This document shows positions 1 through 13,197 of a stretch of DNA of 64,000 nt, piece by piece (positions within the stretch are counted from its first letter, which is position 1; each line of letters starts with the position of its first letter). The position numbers and the translations under genes were made by a program. This stretch comes from Serilophus lunatus. Taxonomy: Eukaryota > Chordata > Aves > Passeriformes > Eurylaimidae. The notes below the pieces were generated by a model. The model searched no databases and was not told the origin of the DNA. It saw only the letters and a program-made list of their open reading frames with translations. Location: the NCBI GenBank assembly GCA_013399895.1, contig VXBA01005361.1:190938-254937 (forward strand), given 5' to 3'.

Positions 1-3000
1 GGTAGTTTCTTTTTTATTTTGAAGGAAAACATGGATGCAGTGGAGTTTACCAGAGAGCCAAGATAACAGATTTCCCTTTTGCCACTGACTTTGTCTTTCT
101 GGCCTCGATTCTAAACCAGGGAGAATATCAAATCAGACAATCCACAGACAGAAATGGTGTATGTGGAGAGGACTGATTCTTTTTCAAAGTCTGACACTTC
201 TAATTCATGCTGGTTTTCCCCCTTAGGCATAAGCAAGGTTATTTTCTGGATAGGACAAATATGCAAACACTTTGCATTTCTCAGTTGTGTAACACCAGTT
301 CCCTGCCTTTAAAGTTACATATGTACTTTCTGATTTAAACTTATTATTGTTTTCTCTTAAATATATATTGAAAGTTATATTCTTACTCAATATTAGGTAC
401 CACACTCCAACAGAAATGACTAACACATCTGGAGTACCAATAAATACGTAAAATATCTTCAGAGAATAGTTCTGGAGCTTTGGGGAAGAGTGGCACGTTT
501 CAAAACATGACAGAAACTTTACAGCTGGAGCTTGGCAGCATTTTCAGCCTCTTAAAATCTCCTAAGATCGCTGAGATCAAGCATTGTAAAGATGTGCCAG
601 ATGATATATTAAATTTTAATCACATTTAAACATAACAGTAATAGTTTTTTTTAAAAATGCCAGAATTAAGTTTTCAAAGTCAGCTCCTCTGGGACAAAAT
701 TACAACATGCTATTTCTTTATTATTGAATTTCAAATTAAAACTTTCAAGGCTCAGTGTCCCACGGTTTTGCCTCTCTGCAATACAATACCTAGTTTTGTA
801 CTGGAATGGATTAATTTGTACATCATTAGGCTGGGAAGTAACTTTGCCTGATGGGAATAATCAGCATTGGAAAATGTACTGGAAATGTGCATGGTACTTC
901 TTCCAAGTTAGGGGAGAAAGGGAGAAGAGTGGCATTAAAGCAGTTTTTATGTTTTACTCTTACTATGTTATTCTATGCACTCCCCATTCCCTCACTCCCA
1001 CAGCAGTGGGACTGTGCATGTTTTAGTTGTTGAACACCATCAGTAAGGGGTTTGGGACAAAACTAGGCAGTGATGTAATTAATTAACAGTAACAACCCCA
1101 CCAAAAAAAACCTGCTGCAACAAAACTTAGTCCTCTTGGGAAGGTTTCAGCTGAGCCCCATAAAACCCTGGACTCCTGGTGCTGGGATTGGACTGGCTGT
1201 GGAAAGGCCTGGCAGGACCATGGGGGATGGTTCATGCTTCAGATATTCCAGTGCCACACCTGGGGTCTCCCACCTCATGTCTTGGAGTTCACTACAGTCC
1301 TTTGGACTTCTCCAGAGCATGGAAAACCTATGGCACTTTGCCCATGATCTGCATTTATAGTATTGTCCAACCAGCAGAGGCAGCTCTTGGTGCTTCCCAG
1401 CAATATCCTCCCTCTGGAGTGGGAATCAGTGACAATAATTTGTATTTCTAGAGTAACTTGTCATTGTCTGGAAAGGAATAGGCATTCTTGTGTTTCCAAC
1501 ACAGGAATGGAAGATGAGCTTCTACTCCAAGAATTGTGAATTTGATGACAGAGGAACTGTACTGGCCTTGTGTTGCTCTAGTTGTGTCTCAGACCAGGCA
1601 AAGCACTGCACCTGAGCATGGCTCTTGCAGGGGTTATTATGAAAAAGAGGTGCTGAGACTGCACTGGGGCATGCAACAAGTACGCTGTCAGAGCTCTGTC
1701 TTCGGAACCCTAATTACATTAACAAATTAATCCTCTTAAAAAAAAAAGAAGTAGAAATTATATTTATCACAAAAATGTCTGATTAGTTTAATGCAGAGAG
1801 GCTGAAAGCATCAGCCTTATGTCCTTATCAAGAGGCTGAGGAAAGCAGAATTCCAGTCCTGTGTGTCCCACCAGTGCTCAGGAAATGGTGTTGGTAGGTA
1901 AGAATAATTAGCAGTCACTCTCTGTCCACTTTGTTATATGACAAATAATGAGTTAATTAACAAAAATTATTGAGAAATAGACATTTCAAGCCATTTTTCA
2001 TCTATTTTGGCTGCCCAGTGCCCTGCCAAAGGACAGGTTTCTTTACTTCTCTAAGTATAAAAGAAAAAATAGTAATTTTACTATTTTTTATTACTCTTAT
2101 ATACATTAATAGCATTTTCAAATAAGAAAAACTGGACATCATGAATCCTAAGGAGCTATTTAATTTAAAGTAGCTGCTGATGCATTCGGAGTGAAGGAAA
2201 AATACCCATCACTGGTACCTGTGGATTACAATCAAGGCATAATTGCAGTATGTCTAAATTTCTTGGAATTGTAGTCTGAAACTTCTAAATGCTCTAAAAA
2301 ACACCAAACCCTGCCTCCTCTGATGCCAGGGATGCTGTGGAGTTAATCACTACATCCACCTGTGTATTGGTACCTGTCTGGCTGAATGTCCAAGGAAGCG
2401 CCTCAATATTCCTGTTCCATGGATTGCTGCCATGGGAATAGCAGTGAGTCCTTCCATTTCCAGCTAGCGTTTAACAAAATTAGGGAAACAGCTTCCCAGC
2501 ACCAAGGCTGAATTTGCTGTTTGGGAGTAGGAAGAATAACACCTGAATTAGACCTAAAAATAGTGCTACATCTACTGAGGGTTTGGAATAGAAGGGAATA
2601 CTTTGAGGACTTGCTTCAGGAGTCTGTAATAAATTAATTCCCTGACTTACTTTCCAGTTCTGAATTCAAGCCTTGGCATTTCCAGTACCATGGAACTCTT
2701 TAGAAATTATTTCTAACCTTGTGTAGATGATGCTCTTCAAAACTCTGCCATGTGAACATGACAATGGGGCTCAGTCTGGAAAAATGCAGTTGCTTCCTTC
2801 CTTTCTTGAACTTTTCATGGCATTGCTCCCAACACTTCAAAGCTGTGAAATGGGGTGGCATCACCAAACTGAACAACAGGGCAGCATTCTAAGGAGCCAA
2901 ATTCACTGAGCACAACATTCCTGCCAATTAGAACGGGGCTGAAAACTGTAACATAATTTAGGTTCAGCGGGAAAAAAACCCAGAGCTAACTATTATGTAG

Positions 3001-6000
3001 CAAAATGAAATCTCAGAAGAAGTTTTAGAAGTAACTCAGTAACATCAACCCATTGCTGAGTGTGTTCTGAATGCAGCATAAGAATTCTAAGAAACTGAGT
3101 AACTTTTCTTTAAAAGCGTGTGTTGCAGTGCTGGGAAACCAAACCCCATCATTTCAGAAACAACATTCTACACACACTGGGTGGAAAACAAAATTCAAGC
3201 TTAGAAACAAAGATTAAATACAATAAAACAGAGAACATGAAAGACTGCCAAACTCCTAATCCTATTAATCTCCCAACTTTAATCCTTAACTTTCTCATTA
3301 AAAAGTATCTCAGCAATGTGGGGTTTCTTCCGCCCGGAGGAAGGGCCAGGCCTCTCTGAATGGAAATCCACAATAACATCATGTATGTTGTTCTACAGAC
3401 TTCAGAGCATAAAGGGAGTGTTATTCTGCAGCTGAAATTAGGCAGATGTTGATTACCAGTCAAATGATGTGGTATTTGAGGCTTGTGAAGTAGAGAGAAA
3501 TATTTCTGGTAACATGAGTAGCAGCTGTAAAAACAGCGCAGGAAAATAAAACTGACCTTGAACAACATTAGGAAATCATGCTAGTTCTTAGGTAATAGTT
3601 AAGTTAAAAGAATACCACACCTCTGTTAAAAATACACTCACCTCTTCTATTTGAAAGTTTATAAAAACTAGATTGTAAAACCTCACTCTTATAAATTGAA
3701 TGTATTCTAATTAAAAAAAACCACAACAAACAACCACATAATCTTCTGGTTTAACAAGGAAGACAAACCAAATCAACTCTTGCCTTCAACTCAAGGAATT
3801 TTTGCATCCTGAGCCAAAAACACAGATGCACAAAATGTTGACCTACCTGAGAGTCCTAATGAGCTTAAATATGGGCCTCCTACATTCTGCAAGCCTCAAA
3901 TGAAAATGCAGTTTGGATGCAGAATAGCTCAGTTCTGTGTTAATAGAACACCAATCACTCTGCAAACCAAATTCTGCAAAACTTTTACACTAAAAACCAC
4001 TATATTGCAAATTAATATCCATATCAGATGGTAGTAAAACCTCTCTCAGTGTCTGCTCTTTCCACTTGGAAAGTATTCATGGCTTTCCCAAAAAATTTCC
4101 TTGAAGTTCTTTTAGCCCAAGTGGCTTTGGTTTTTCAGGTGCAGATGGGATTCTTATCTCACCACCTCATGCAATTGGAGGCATCACTAGGAAATGCTTT
4201 CCATAGAATAAAGGGAAAACTCCTGCTGCTGGTACAATTACATCCTTCAACCAGCTCTGTGCTTACCATCCAACACACTTGTGTCCAAATAGTACAGACA
4301 TTTCCACTTTTTGCCTTATGATTTCAGAAATTGTGGCTCAGTTAATTACTGCACTGATGAGTTAGTTATTTTACAGATGGCCCTGAGTTGTTTTGATGGA
4401 GTATCAGGAAACTAAAATACAAAGCAGGAAAAATAGAATAAAACTTTACCTCCTAATTAGCATAAAAATCTTTTGAACTAAGGATTCCTTAAGTTTGGGT
4501 CTAGAGTTGTGGAGGAAGAGTGAGTATTGCCAGTGTAGAATTACAGACGAGAAATGGATCCTGCAAGCCCAGAGGAGACTTTTTTTCAGATTCACTCAGT
4601 ATTGGGCCAGTTTTGCTGCTGCTCATTCTGTTGCATCTAGAATGGAACAAGTGCCACAGCCTCAAACATCTGAGTTGAGTTACAGTTTGGAAACTATTTG
4701 TACTGTTTGCTGTTGAAAGATAAATTGAGAGATGAGCCATTTGCTAAACACATTTGTTGTTTTTCAGCAGCTTAAAGAACATTCAAAGAATGTTCAACAC
4801 TGACTGATTCTCAAAAGTCAACACAAAGTATAGGGATTAATGTTAAATTTCCATTCCCCAAAGCATCAGGATGAACTAGCACCTCAGTGGATAACCTGAA
4901 GTAATCAACTGCCTCTCTACTGAAGTCTGAAACAATTAACAACTGGCGTAATGATTCAGAAAATCAACACTGCAAAAGAATGGTTGCAGTCTCCTGGATG
5001 TTGTAAAGCATCAAAGGCAAAAAAAGAAAGCAAATTTAAAAATCCACATGAATACTATGAACTGTTTTTCAGGGGTGATGATGGTGGCCAGAAAATTTTG
5101 ATTAAAAAACCCACAACAAAACCAAATTTTGCATTTGGACACCTATGGCAGAGGTGATCTCTGGCTGCCTGGAAGTGTTCCTGTAAATCCATGGCTGCCA
5201 GATTCTGCAAGATCCAAATAAATACGAATTAATTTTCAAAAGTGCAAGTTGCCTGAGTTCAGCTCAGGTCACTTATTGTAAATAAAGATAAGGATTCACA
5301 TGCCATCCAGTTGGAAAGCCAAGACCTGAAGTAATAAAAGATAGAGGAGCTTTTGCTCTATGCAATACAGATCTTCTCAACTCAAAATATGTCAAATGGA
5401 GCTACAGCACTATCAGAGCCTTTTATTTTGGAGTCAGAGCAGGGAAAAATGAAGGAAATTGTAAGTGGGAACAGGATAAACATTTTTATGAGATTGTAGT
5501 TGGCAAATCCTTCAACATGAACAGAGGAACCAGAATATTTGCTGTTCAGGGACTTGCTTTGAAAACAGTTCAGGTTAAGGGCAACTTATTGAGCCATAAC
5601 GGTACTGGCACATGTTACTCATTGTTTTGTTTCCTTAAAACACAGCAGAGAACGATCCCTGTTCCCAGGGATGTATGGACAAAAAAGTGAATAGTTTGTG
5701 AATGCTCAAGTACCTACAGACAGCACAGGGACATTGATTGTATTTCACAGCCCTCTCTTGCAGAGATTTCAAATGACTGAGATGGCAAGGAAAGAAAAAA
5801 TTTAATTCTCTCCAAAATTGTTTCTAAGTGTAAAATAATCTGCTTTAAAAATATCAGCATATGTGTAAAGGTACACACTGGGTGTTAAATTATTTAAATA
5901 CCAGTCAGGCAATAACTTTTGCCTTCTTTTGGACAAATTTCTTCTTTTGGCAGCTCTAGTGACACCTGTGAGTTTCGGTCAAAGTAACAATGGTCCTTCT

Positions 6001-9000
6001 GTATTGCCAGTGCTTCTTTCTTCCTTTCATATGTATTTCAAAAATGGTAAGATTTTCCACATACATGAATACACATTACATGAATATATAAGGAAGTTAA
6101 TTTGCTTGAAGAAATTAATTCTTCATTGCTGGGACTCAAAACTTTACCATAAGCAAATGTGGCAAGGAGGTCTGAAAAATTTAGGATGTTTAGATAAAGA
6201 GATGGCAGGGAAAGTGGTAATGCTGTATAGATGGGACAGTTGCTCTAAATTATGGAAGGAGACTCACAACCTCCTGTACATTTTAGGGGGGGTTTAGGCA
6301 ATATAAATCAGTGGCCAAGAGACCATATTTTATTTAGAATTCTATCCAGGAATTTTATCTATTCTATTCTGTGTAGTATTGCTTTAAGTGGGTTCAACAA
6401 ATTCTGTCTGTTGTGACAAATTCTGTGCAGGTTCCTCTGTTTTGAGGTTGGTCATTCATCTTCTTTGCCTGCTGGCTCTTCTCCCTCTCTGCAGGAAAAG
6501 TTAAGTGTATCAAATATCTAATTCCCTATCTAAAGAATAATTTTATCTCTTTTGACATATCTCTGTACTCCTGGAACCCAAGTATTCCACACCACGTTCT
6601 TGTGTTCCTTGGTAGCTCTGATAGCATTTCTTGCCAGTATTCTTCTTCAAGAGACCAAGACTGTGTAAGAATGGACCACAATATTCTAGGTACAGTATCT
6701 GTGACATCTAGATGCAAAGGTCAAGGAAATAGTATGGATTCATCCTCTCTCTGCAGTTTTTCTTGGACTCCTTGCATTATTTTACCATAACTTGAGGTGA
6801 AGAGAGTAGATGAGGCCAGTTCTGCTCACAAACTTTTTCTGGTTGGTCACATTTAAATTCTTGGCCAGTTGGAGAAGGCTGAGTTGAACTGGAGGCAGAT
6901 GTGACCTGCAATGGTGCATTGTGGCCAGGCAGTGCTGGGCACAGGCACTGCACCTGGAGCACCTCTTTGGTGCCAAGGAGGAATGAATTACATCCCTCCT
7001 GGGATTTCAAGGTTCCTCTCTGCTCTCACTCTGAATCCTCTGAATTAATTCACCACTCAAACTGAAGATGGGCACTGCTGGAAATCTCATTATCAGATTT
7101 ATCCCCAGTCTTCTCTTAGAGAACACAATGATTTTAGCATTGTGTAATACAAGTGACAGGGTGTTCATAAAACCCCTTCTTTCCCAATCCCACAGGAAAC
7201 ACTTGAAAACAATCCTCTCTGCTATGGTTGTGATGGTTTGGGAACAGGAAACTCTTGGCTGAGTTTTGTTCTGTGGTATCACCAGCACTGTACTGTGGGC
7301 TCTAGCTATTTCCAAGTAGTTCATTTCAGTAGTCACATGAAAGTCATTCAGTCACTTCAGGCAGTGCTCAAATATTACTCCCTATATTTTAGGTAATTAA
7401 ATGAAAGGGCCAAACTGTGGCAATAAAATACAAGAGAAAGAAAAAGAGCTTCATAAAGCATTATCACAACTTTCTAGTAACTTATATCTTGCTTTTCTTG
7501 TCAACACAGGTTTTTTAAGTCTCATGTCAAGGGTTTTGTAGCAAGGCTGATTCTTATTATAAATTTGTGTGATAACAGCCAAACTTTCCTGATTTCTTGA
7601 GAGGAAGACTGGTTAAAAGTGATGAAGATTATGATTAAAACACAGACTCTTCCTCAAGATGCCTATGTGAAGGATGTGGCTACTTTGAGTTCTGGTCTCA
7701 AGTATAAAACAGGATCTAATTACCTGGACATGTCAGGACCCACTGGCCACATTTCCTTAATGAGGGCTCAGAGGTATCAGAAGTATTTTTCATCATATAG
7801 CTGCTGCTATTCAACAGATATTGGGGAAAACCCCTCACTTGTTCATTAGTTTTTTACCTTCTCCCTTACCTCCTGTTTCTTAGGATAATAAATCTGGGGA
7901 GTGAACTCCAGCTTTCTTTCCTTTTTAGGGAGTAATAAAATTACTTTAGTTGAGTAAAGTTGCCCGTCTTCAGCCACTGGAACTGTGAGCTGTAGGTTAA
8001 GGAACATAATCCTACCACTTGTTTAACTACAGTAATACTATAGAAAACACTACAGTATAGAATATGTTATCTAATAACACTAACTTGTAACAATGAGAGT
8101 AATTTGTCACTCAAGGATTTCCCCTCTGTTATTGCCTTAGAAATAACTCAGAGTCTAAAAAGGTACTACTTTTAGGGAACATATGAAGGATTTGCTTTAT
8201 TCGGGTTCCATCTCTGTCTGTGCCTTGCTAAGGGTCCTCCAGTGCCTTGCTCAAGTCTTTGAGTCACCTCTTCCAACATATTTCATTGTGTATGTAACGA
8301 GGGAGGTAAAATCAGCCTCATGGCAGTGAATTCCCTATTAAAAAGCCCTTAGGATAAGGAGTTCCTTGTGATCATAAAAATCTTTCACATAAAGTGGTGG
8401 TATTTAGAGTTATTAATTAGTGTAGCTAATTTCAGAGGGAAATCACCCAGGTTTGGGAAAGATGAAGTTAATTCCTAACTTTCTACCCTTATTATTAACA
8501 CTTCTGTATTGCACAAAACCCAACACTTTTCTCCTGACCATATACAAATAAACTGAGTATGTTCTGTCTTTTACACAGTTCAAAATGAGCTTTTATTGAT
8601 ATAGAAATGACTGGGAGGGGTTTATTATTATTCAGGAAAGAAGGAATATATAAATATACCCCTGGCACATTTCTAACACTGACTGCCCAAGAGCCAACTG
8701 ATTTCCCATACAGAGCACCGTCCTCCTATAACTCACATTAATTTCCTTTGAGTTCAGTTACCTGAGACAAAGGTACAAAGTGGGGATAAAAGCTGAAATT
8801 TTATCTAAGCTGAGTTCCCACAGAAAAGCTCCATCCTCCCACTGAGATATTAGAGTGAAGCCTTTTACAAAAGTCTGTATTTTCAGTGCAGAACGAATCT
8901 GAGGCAGACAGAGTTCCTGGCACGGCAATAGCAAGGCCATGCATATGTATTCCATGGATGCAAATTCCTCATAAGGAACCAATAACTGCCTGACAGATAA

Positions 9001-11269
9001 AATGACATTATTACACCGAACAACCAGAGGTTGTTCTCAGTCACACAGGGGGGAAGCCAAGCCAGCCACGGAATACTTGAAACCATGTCTTGAAAAGAAG
9101 TGCAGACTCGGAGGAATCCTGAGTCCTGACCACCCTCTGGCCCATGGGTGAAGAGAGGGAGATGGCCAGGCCCAGGAATGCTGCAGCAGGAAGTGCTTGT
9201 GGTTAAAAACAGAAGCAACCACATGAATCAGAGGTTTCAGGAGACAGCTAGACGACACTGATTGAAAAAAAATATTAATGCTCAGAAAAAAAGAAAACCA
9301 AGAAGGATTAAAAGACCCAAAATGATCTGTGTGCATTTGAGTCTGGTTTCAGGAGAACAGAAAAGTAAAACCCAAATAACTAAAAATTGAGACATTCTCT
9401 AACAATAAAAATTTCTGACCATTAAAAAAATAAATCTCAATTTAGTCTTTCTTTACCATCTGGAAGCTTTCTCTTAAACAAGCAAATGAATGAAACACAC
9501 ACAACACAAAAATACTTTTCATTATCTTCTACACACCCAGTAAATGATCCCTTAATGGCAAAGCCCAGGATGCTACTTGCAGCCTTGCACAACTCCATGG
9601 AGACCCCTGGAGCTACCAGAGATCATCTACAATATTCCTCTCGGATGCTAACAAGTAGAATTTAATAAAAATATGAAAATGAGCAATGTTTCAACATTAA
9701 ACACAAGGGGGAACGTAGTTTTAACTATCCTACAAATGTTTGCATCGAGTAGGCAGGAAAATACTTCCTCTCTGTTATAGTACTGGGAAAATAATGGAGC
9801 TCACTCCTGCTTTCTCAGCCCTTACCTTCAATATTGAATGGGCTCCTTAATGAGAAAATCTTTTTTTTTTTTAGGAAGTAATGATGCAAAGGAAACAAAA
9901 CAACATGATTCTGTTTGTCCTTGCCAGCAGTGTAGTACACACAATCCACAACACTTTTCCTCTGGAATTAGATCAAAGCCCTGAAGACTCCCTGTTAATT
10001 TGTGGGAGAGCAGCACATCTGCAGATGATTAAAGAGATGCTGCCACTTACCATGTGAAATGAGGAATTTGCTGTTCATACTCTAAAGAACTCTTTCCTTC
10101 CAATCCTTATATCCAAAATACTCCTCAAAAAGAGTTTAAATGGCTTGGGAGGAGGGAGCATCATGCCAAAAGACAGAGGAGCTGAGCTTTGAAGCTGTAG
10201 GCATCTGGATGATGTTGGTTATTCCATCCGCTTTGCTCTGCTAATAAGTGAGGAAATGAGAATTGCCCATGATGAGGTGGGACTGACCTCCTCCTGGCTG
10301 GGTTTCAATCTGGCTTTCTCATTCTTTTTCTTGAGATAACATGTTAGATATGATAAATATGAGGTCAACCTATCAAAGAAATGGTTTTTTGTGTGTTTTT
10401 GATGTGCTAAAATTTTCCTTTGCTCAGGTCTTTGCTGGTGTCTCTCTACACAGGCACACAGTGTTTTACAGTTTTTGGAGAGGACCTGCAGCAGTGGTTG
10501 TTCAGAATGGAGCAAAAATGGGACCCTTAACAATTCTAATGGGATAGAAGTCCCCAGAGGAATTCTGGCCGTGTACCATATGCTTGGAACCCAGTTTTTC
10601 ACTGTGCCTAAATCCTGTTATATTTTCAACATCACATACAAGAGAGATGCCTCAAATAAAGAGAGAGGAAAACAAACCATTTCTTCTTTCATAAAATCTC
10701 ATACTTGCCACTATTAAAGAATAGGAAATAAAATACTTCCAAAGAGGGAGGAATTTTACACAGATTAACACAACTAATGACGTGCTCTGTTAAGTCTCAG
10801 AAATGTGAATAAAAGTCTATCCTTGTCTTCTTGATTTCATGCATAAAATCAGTGCTTTCCTCTTGTCTGGCACAGGTTTTCAGAGTGTTGCTTCCAATCT
10901 ATTTAATTGATCAGCCACTCTTCTGTCAACAGAAGTGTCCCTTTCCTTTCCTCACTGATTATAATGATGGGTATTTTGTAAAGGCTGATGGGATTCAAGT
11001 CTTTCAAAGATTTTTGATGGACAGATTTTGTCAAAACTGCGTGGTAACATCAATCAGATTTCCAGATTCATGGGAATTCAGATTTCTACCACAGGCAGCT
11101 CACTTACTTCTATTTTCAGGAGTTAACTCCAGCTAGTGATCTTATAGCAAAAGGCTTAATTCTAGCTAAGGTGTCAAAACAATGCTAAAATCCATCAAGA
11201 TAATTTTCACTTTTGCTTGTAAAATGAGGCATGTGCTTATTTGCATTTAAATCTTTCTCTCTATTACAG
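1..11269. other. SYN2 intron 5 / TIMP4 intron 1 or 5' flank
   Basis: AT-rich noncoding sequence without a recognised exon on either strand. I looked on the plus strand for TIMP4 exon 1 (His-Pro-Gln with flanking Cys-X-Cys, ending in a phase-1 G before GT) and found no acceptable match. SYN2 exon 6 on the minus strand was also not seen. The stretch 1130-1730 is somewhat GC-richer and may be a decayed repeat, but I cannot classify it. A perfect small inverted repeat lies at 4777-4795. Short open frames are chance-length. Confidence 0.7.
4777..4795. repeat. Perfect 8-bp inverted repeat with 3-bp spacer
   Basis: GAACATTC, AAA, GAATGTTC. The arms are exact reverse complements. The GAA/TTC alternation resembles a heat-shock element, but the central spacer is three bases instead of two. 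Function unproven. Confidence 0.6.
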
Positions 11270-11367
11270 TGATTCGAGCAAAAATATCCAGTGAAAAAGT
11301 GGTTCCTGCCAGTGATGATCCCCTTGATACCCACAAAATGATCCGGTATGAAATCAAACAAATAAAG
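11270..11367 (+). CDS. TIMP4: TIMP4 exon 2 (metalloproteinase inhibitor 4)
   Basis: First recognisable coding exon of TIMP4, a secreted inhibitor of matrix metalloproteinases that acts in the extracellular matrix. The acceptor is ctattacag and the donor is gtacat. The exon begins with the last two bases of a split valine codon, then reads IRAKISSEKVVPAS... and ends ...IRYEIKQIK, 32 full codons. VIRAKISSEKVVPAS matches my memory of mammalian TIMP4 and differs clearly from TIMP2 (VIRAKAVSEKEV) and TIMP3 (VIRAKVVGKKLV). This part forms early beta strands of the N-terminal inhibitory OB-fold domain. The phase requires an upstream exon ending in a single G; that exon, carrying the signal peptide and the Cys-X-Cys metal-chelating N terminus, was not found in the 11.3 kb to the left. 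The gene lies inside SYN2 intron 5 on the opposite strand. Assignment is from remembered family sequences, not a database search. Confidence 0.96.
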
Positions 11368-12984
11368 GTACATGGAATCACTCTGCTCTTTTGAAGTTCA
11401 ATGCTGATAACCTCTGTACATGACTAGTTTAGCCCAAAATGCTGGAAGCTGGAAAAGCCTCCAGCTGCCTCCATGGTTAGACCCAGGTGAACTACACAGA
11501 ATAAATCAGAAAGATAAAAAAAGAAAAGAAATTAAAGTGAAAAAAGCTGTTCTGACATTCAGGACCTGTTTGTTAACTATATTTTGATGAAAATTTAATT
11601 ATTCAAAATTGCTTTACGAAGACTTGGAAAGAGTCTGAAGGAGCAGGGCCCTTTGTCCATAGTGAATAGGGATATTTGCAGGAGTCCTTCCCACATATTC
11701 ATATAAACAAAAATCCATTTGTATGAATGGAGGGAAGGAAACACCAAGTGGGGGCACCCAAAGAAACATTCAGATTGTCCTGGGATTTTTCCACTATTTG
11801 TTCAGCTCCAATAAGGGGATATATTCATCAATGCACTTTGAGAAGATACATCTTGATCCCATTCAACTCACCCTCAAACTCTCACTGATGTTAAAATGAT
11901 CATGATCTACCTGTATCTGGAATACACAAAAAAATAGTCTCTCTAAATGAAAACGTGGTGGGGTGGTTTGGTTGGTTTGTTTTCCAAGTGGTTTCATCTC
12001 TCATTTTTCACTGAATATTATTTTATAATAATCGAACTTTTCCATTTACTGGGAACACCTAAGATCATTATGAATGGCTCTGGGCTTTCAAAAGAAAATT
12101 AAATCATTCAAGTTGTATCAGTAGATCCCCTCACAGGAGTTGAACTTAGACAAATCTATGGCAAACAAGAATATTTCAAACTATTCACAAGGATGGTTAT
12201 CACCCATGACTTCTGTTAAGGTTTTATAGAAATTTCAGTAAACCAGTCTTTACATTGCTAAAATAAGCCCCAAAGCTCTTCACCATCTGCCACTTTCTGC
12301 TTAAATATTAAGGATATATTCAAATGTTTCTTTACAAACATAAGTACATAAATACCAGAGGGATTCTCTTTCCTCCCAGTAGCGCTTTAATGTTTTGCTG
12401 CTACTCTGCTGCACTGCAGTAACTTTATAGAAATGCAAATCATCTTATACTTCAGCACAAACAAGAAGAATGAGAAGTCTAGTCTGAGTGATCATTTTCA
12501 GTCTATAATCCCGTTCTTCAGTAACAGCACACTGAAATCTCTGAAATACATTTGTATATCGAAGCTGCTTTGGAGTTTCTCCCTCATTTTTGCAAGTAGA
12601 GGCCTATTAAAAACTCAGCATCAGTAAGAGGTTGTTCATTTAAGTCCAATCAGCTTCAGAAGGCACAGCAGCTAGAGCTGGACAAACCAGAGATATCTAC
12701 AGCCCCTACTTCATTACATGCAAGATCAGACTAATGACAAGTGGGTTGTAATTGTCCCATCCCTCTGGCCAGGGGGAGTTGAGGGGAGGCAGGAACCTTC
12801 CCCTGGCACCCACCTGCCTCAGGACCCAGCTCCCTGCTCCAGGCACTGATCAGCCTAAATGGAAGGATTTGGATTTGAGATTTCCACCACACAGAGCAGG
12901 AGAGTGAACAGGAGCTCTGTGAACTGCCCATCCTCTGAAAAAAAACCATAAAAGCAAGTTGGTAAATCCTACAAAAGCGACAGA

Positions 12985-13197
12985 GTGAAGCAGCCTCTCG
13001 AGAAAAGCTTTTTCACAGAAAGACTGGTTTCCCATTGGAATGGGCTTCCTTGGGAGGTGGTTGAGTCACCAGCTCTGGATGTGTTTAAGAGGTCGGGTGA
13101 GGTACTGAGTGCCATGACTGAGAAGGTGTTGGGTAATTGGTTGGACTCGATGATCTCAATGGTCTTTTCCAACCTTGTTAACTCTGTGATTCTGTGA
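12985..13197 (+). mobile_element. CR1 LINE 3' fragment, plus orientation
   Basis: Contains the familiar CR1 3' landmarks in order: ...TTCCTTGGGAGGTGGTTGAG..., ...GGTTGGACTCGATGATCT..., ...GGTCTTTTCCAACCTTG... and a terminal TGTGATTCTGTGA. Truncated at its 5' end, as most CR1 copies are. It resembles the reverse complement of the copy at 36632-36915, so both probably come from related CR1 subfamilies. The left boundary is approximate. Confidence 0.85.

Noticed and set aside
1365..1385. Possible CTCF site CCAGCAGAGGCAGC
   Set aside because: It lacks one G of the invariant GGC after the AG-R-K core, so the match is weak.
1130..1730. GC-richer stretch considered as a decayed long terminal repeat
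   Set aside because: No paired TG...CA ends, target duplication, tRNA-primer site or second copy was found.
1850..1905. Possible TIMP4 exon 1 end at a TTG|GTAGGTAAG-like donor
   Set aside because: None of the upstream codons in the required phase give the TIMP N-terminal cysteine pattern.
3149..3568. 139-codon minus-strand frame in SYN2 intron 5, considered as SYN2 exon 6
   Set aside because: It has no synapsin ATP-grasp motif such as a KIGHAHSGMGK-like block; composition looks random.
5929..6297. 122-codon plus-strand frame beginning with a hydrophobic, signal-peptide-like stretch, considered as TIMP4 exon 1
   Set aside because: It opens with TTG rather than ATG, has no Cys-X-Cys or His-Pro-Gln motif after the hydrophobic part, and shows no suitable phase-1 donor.
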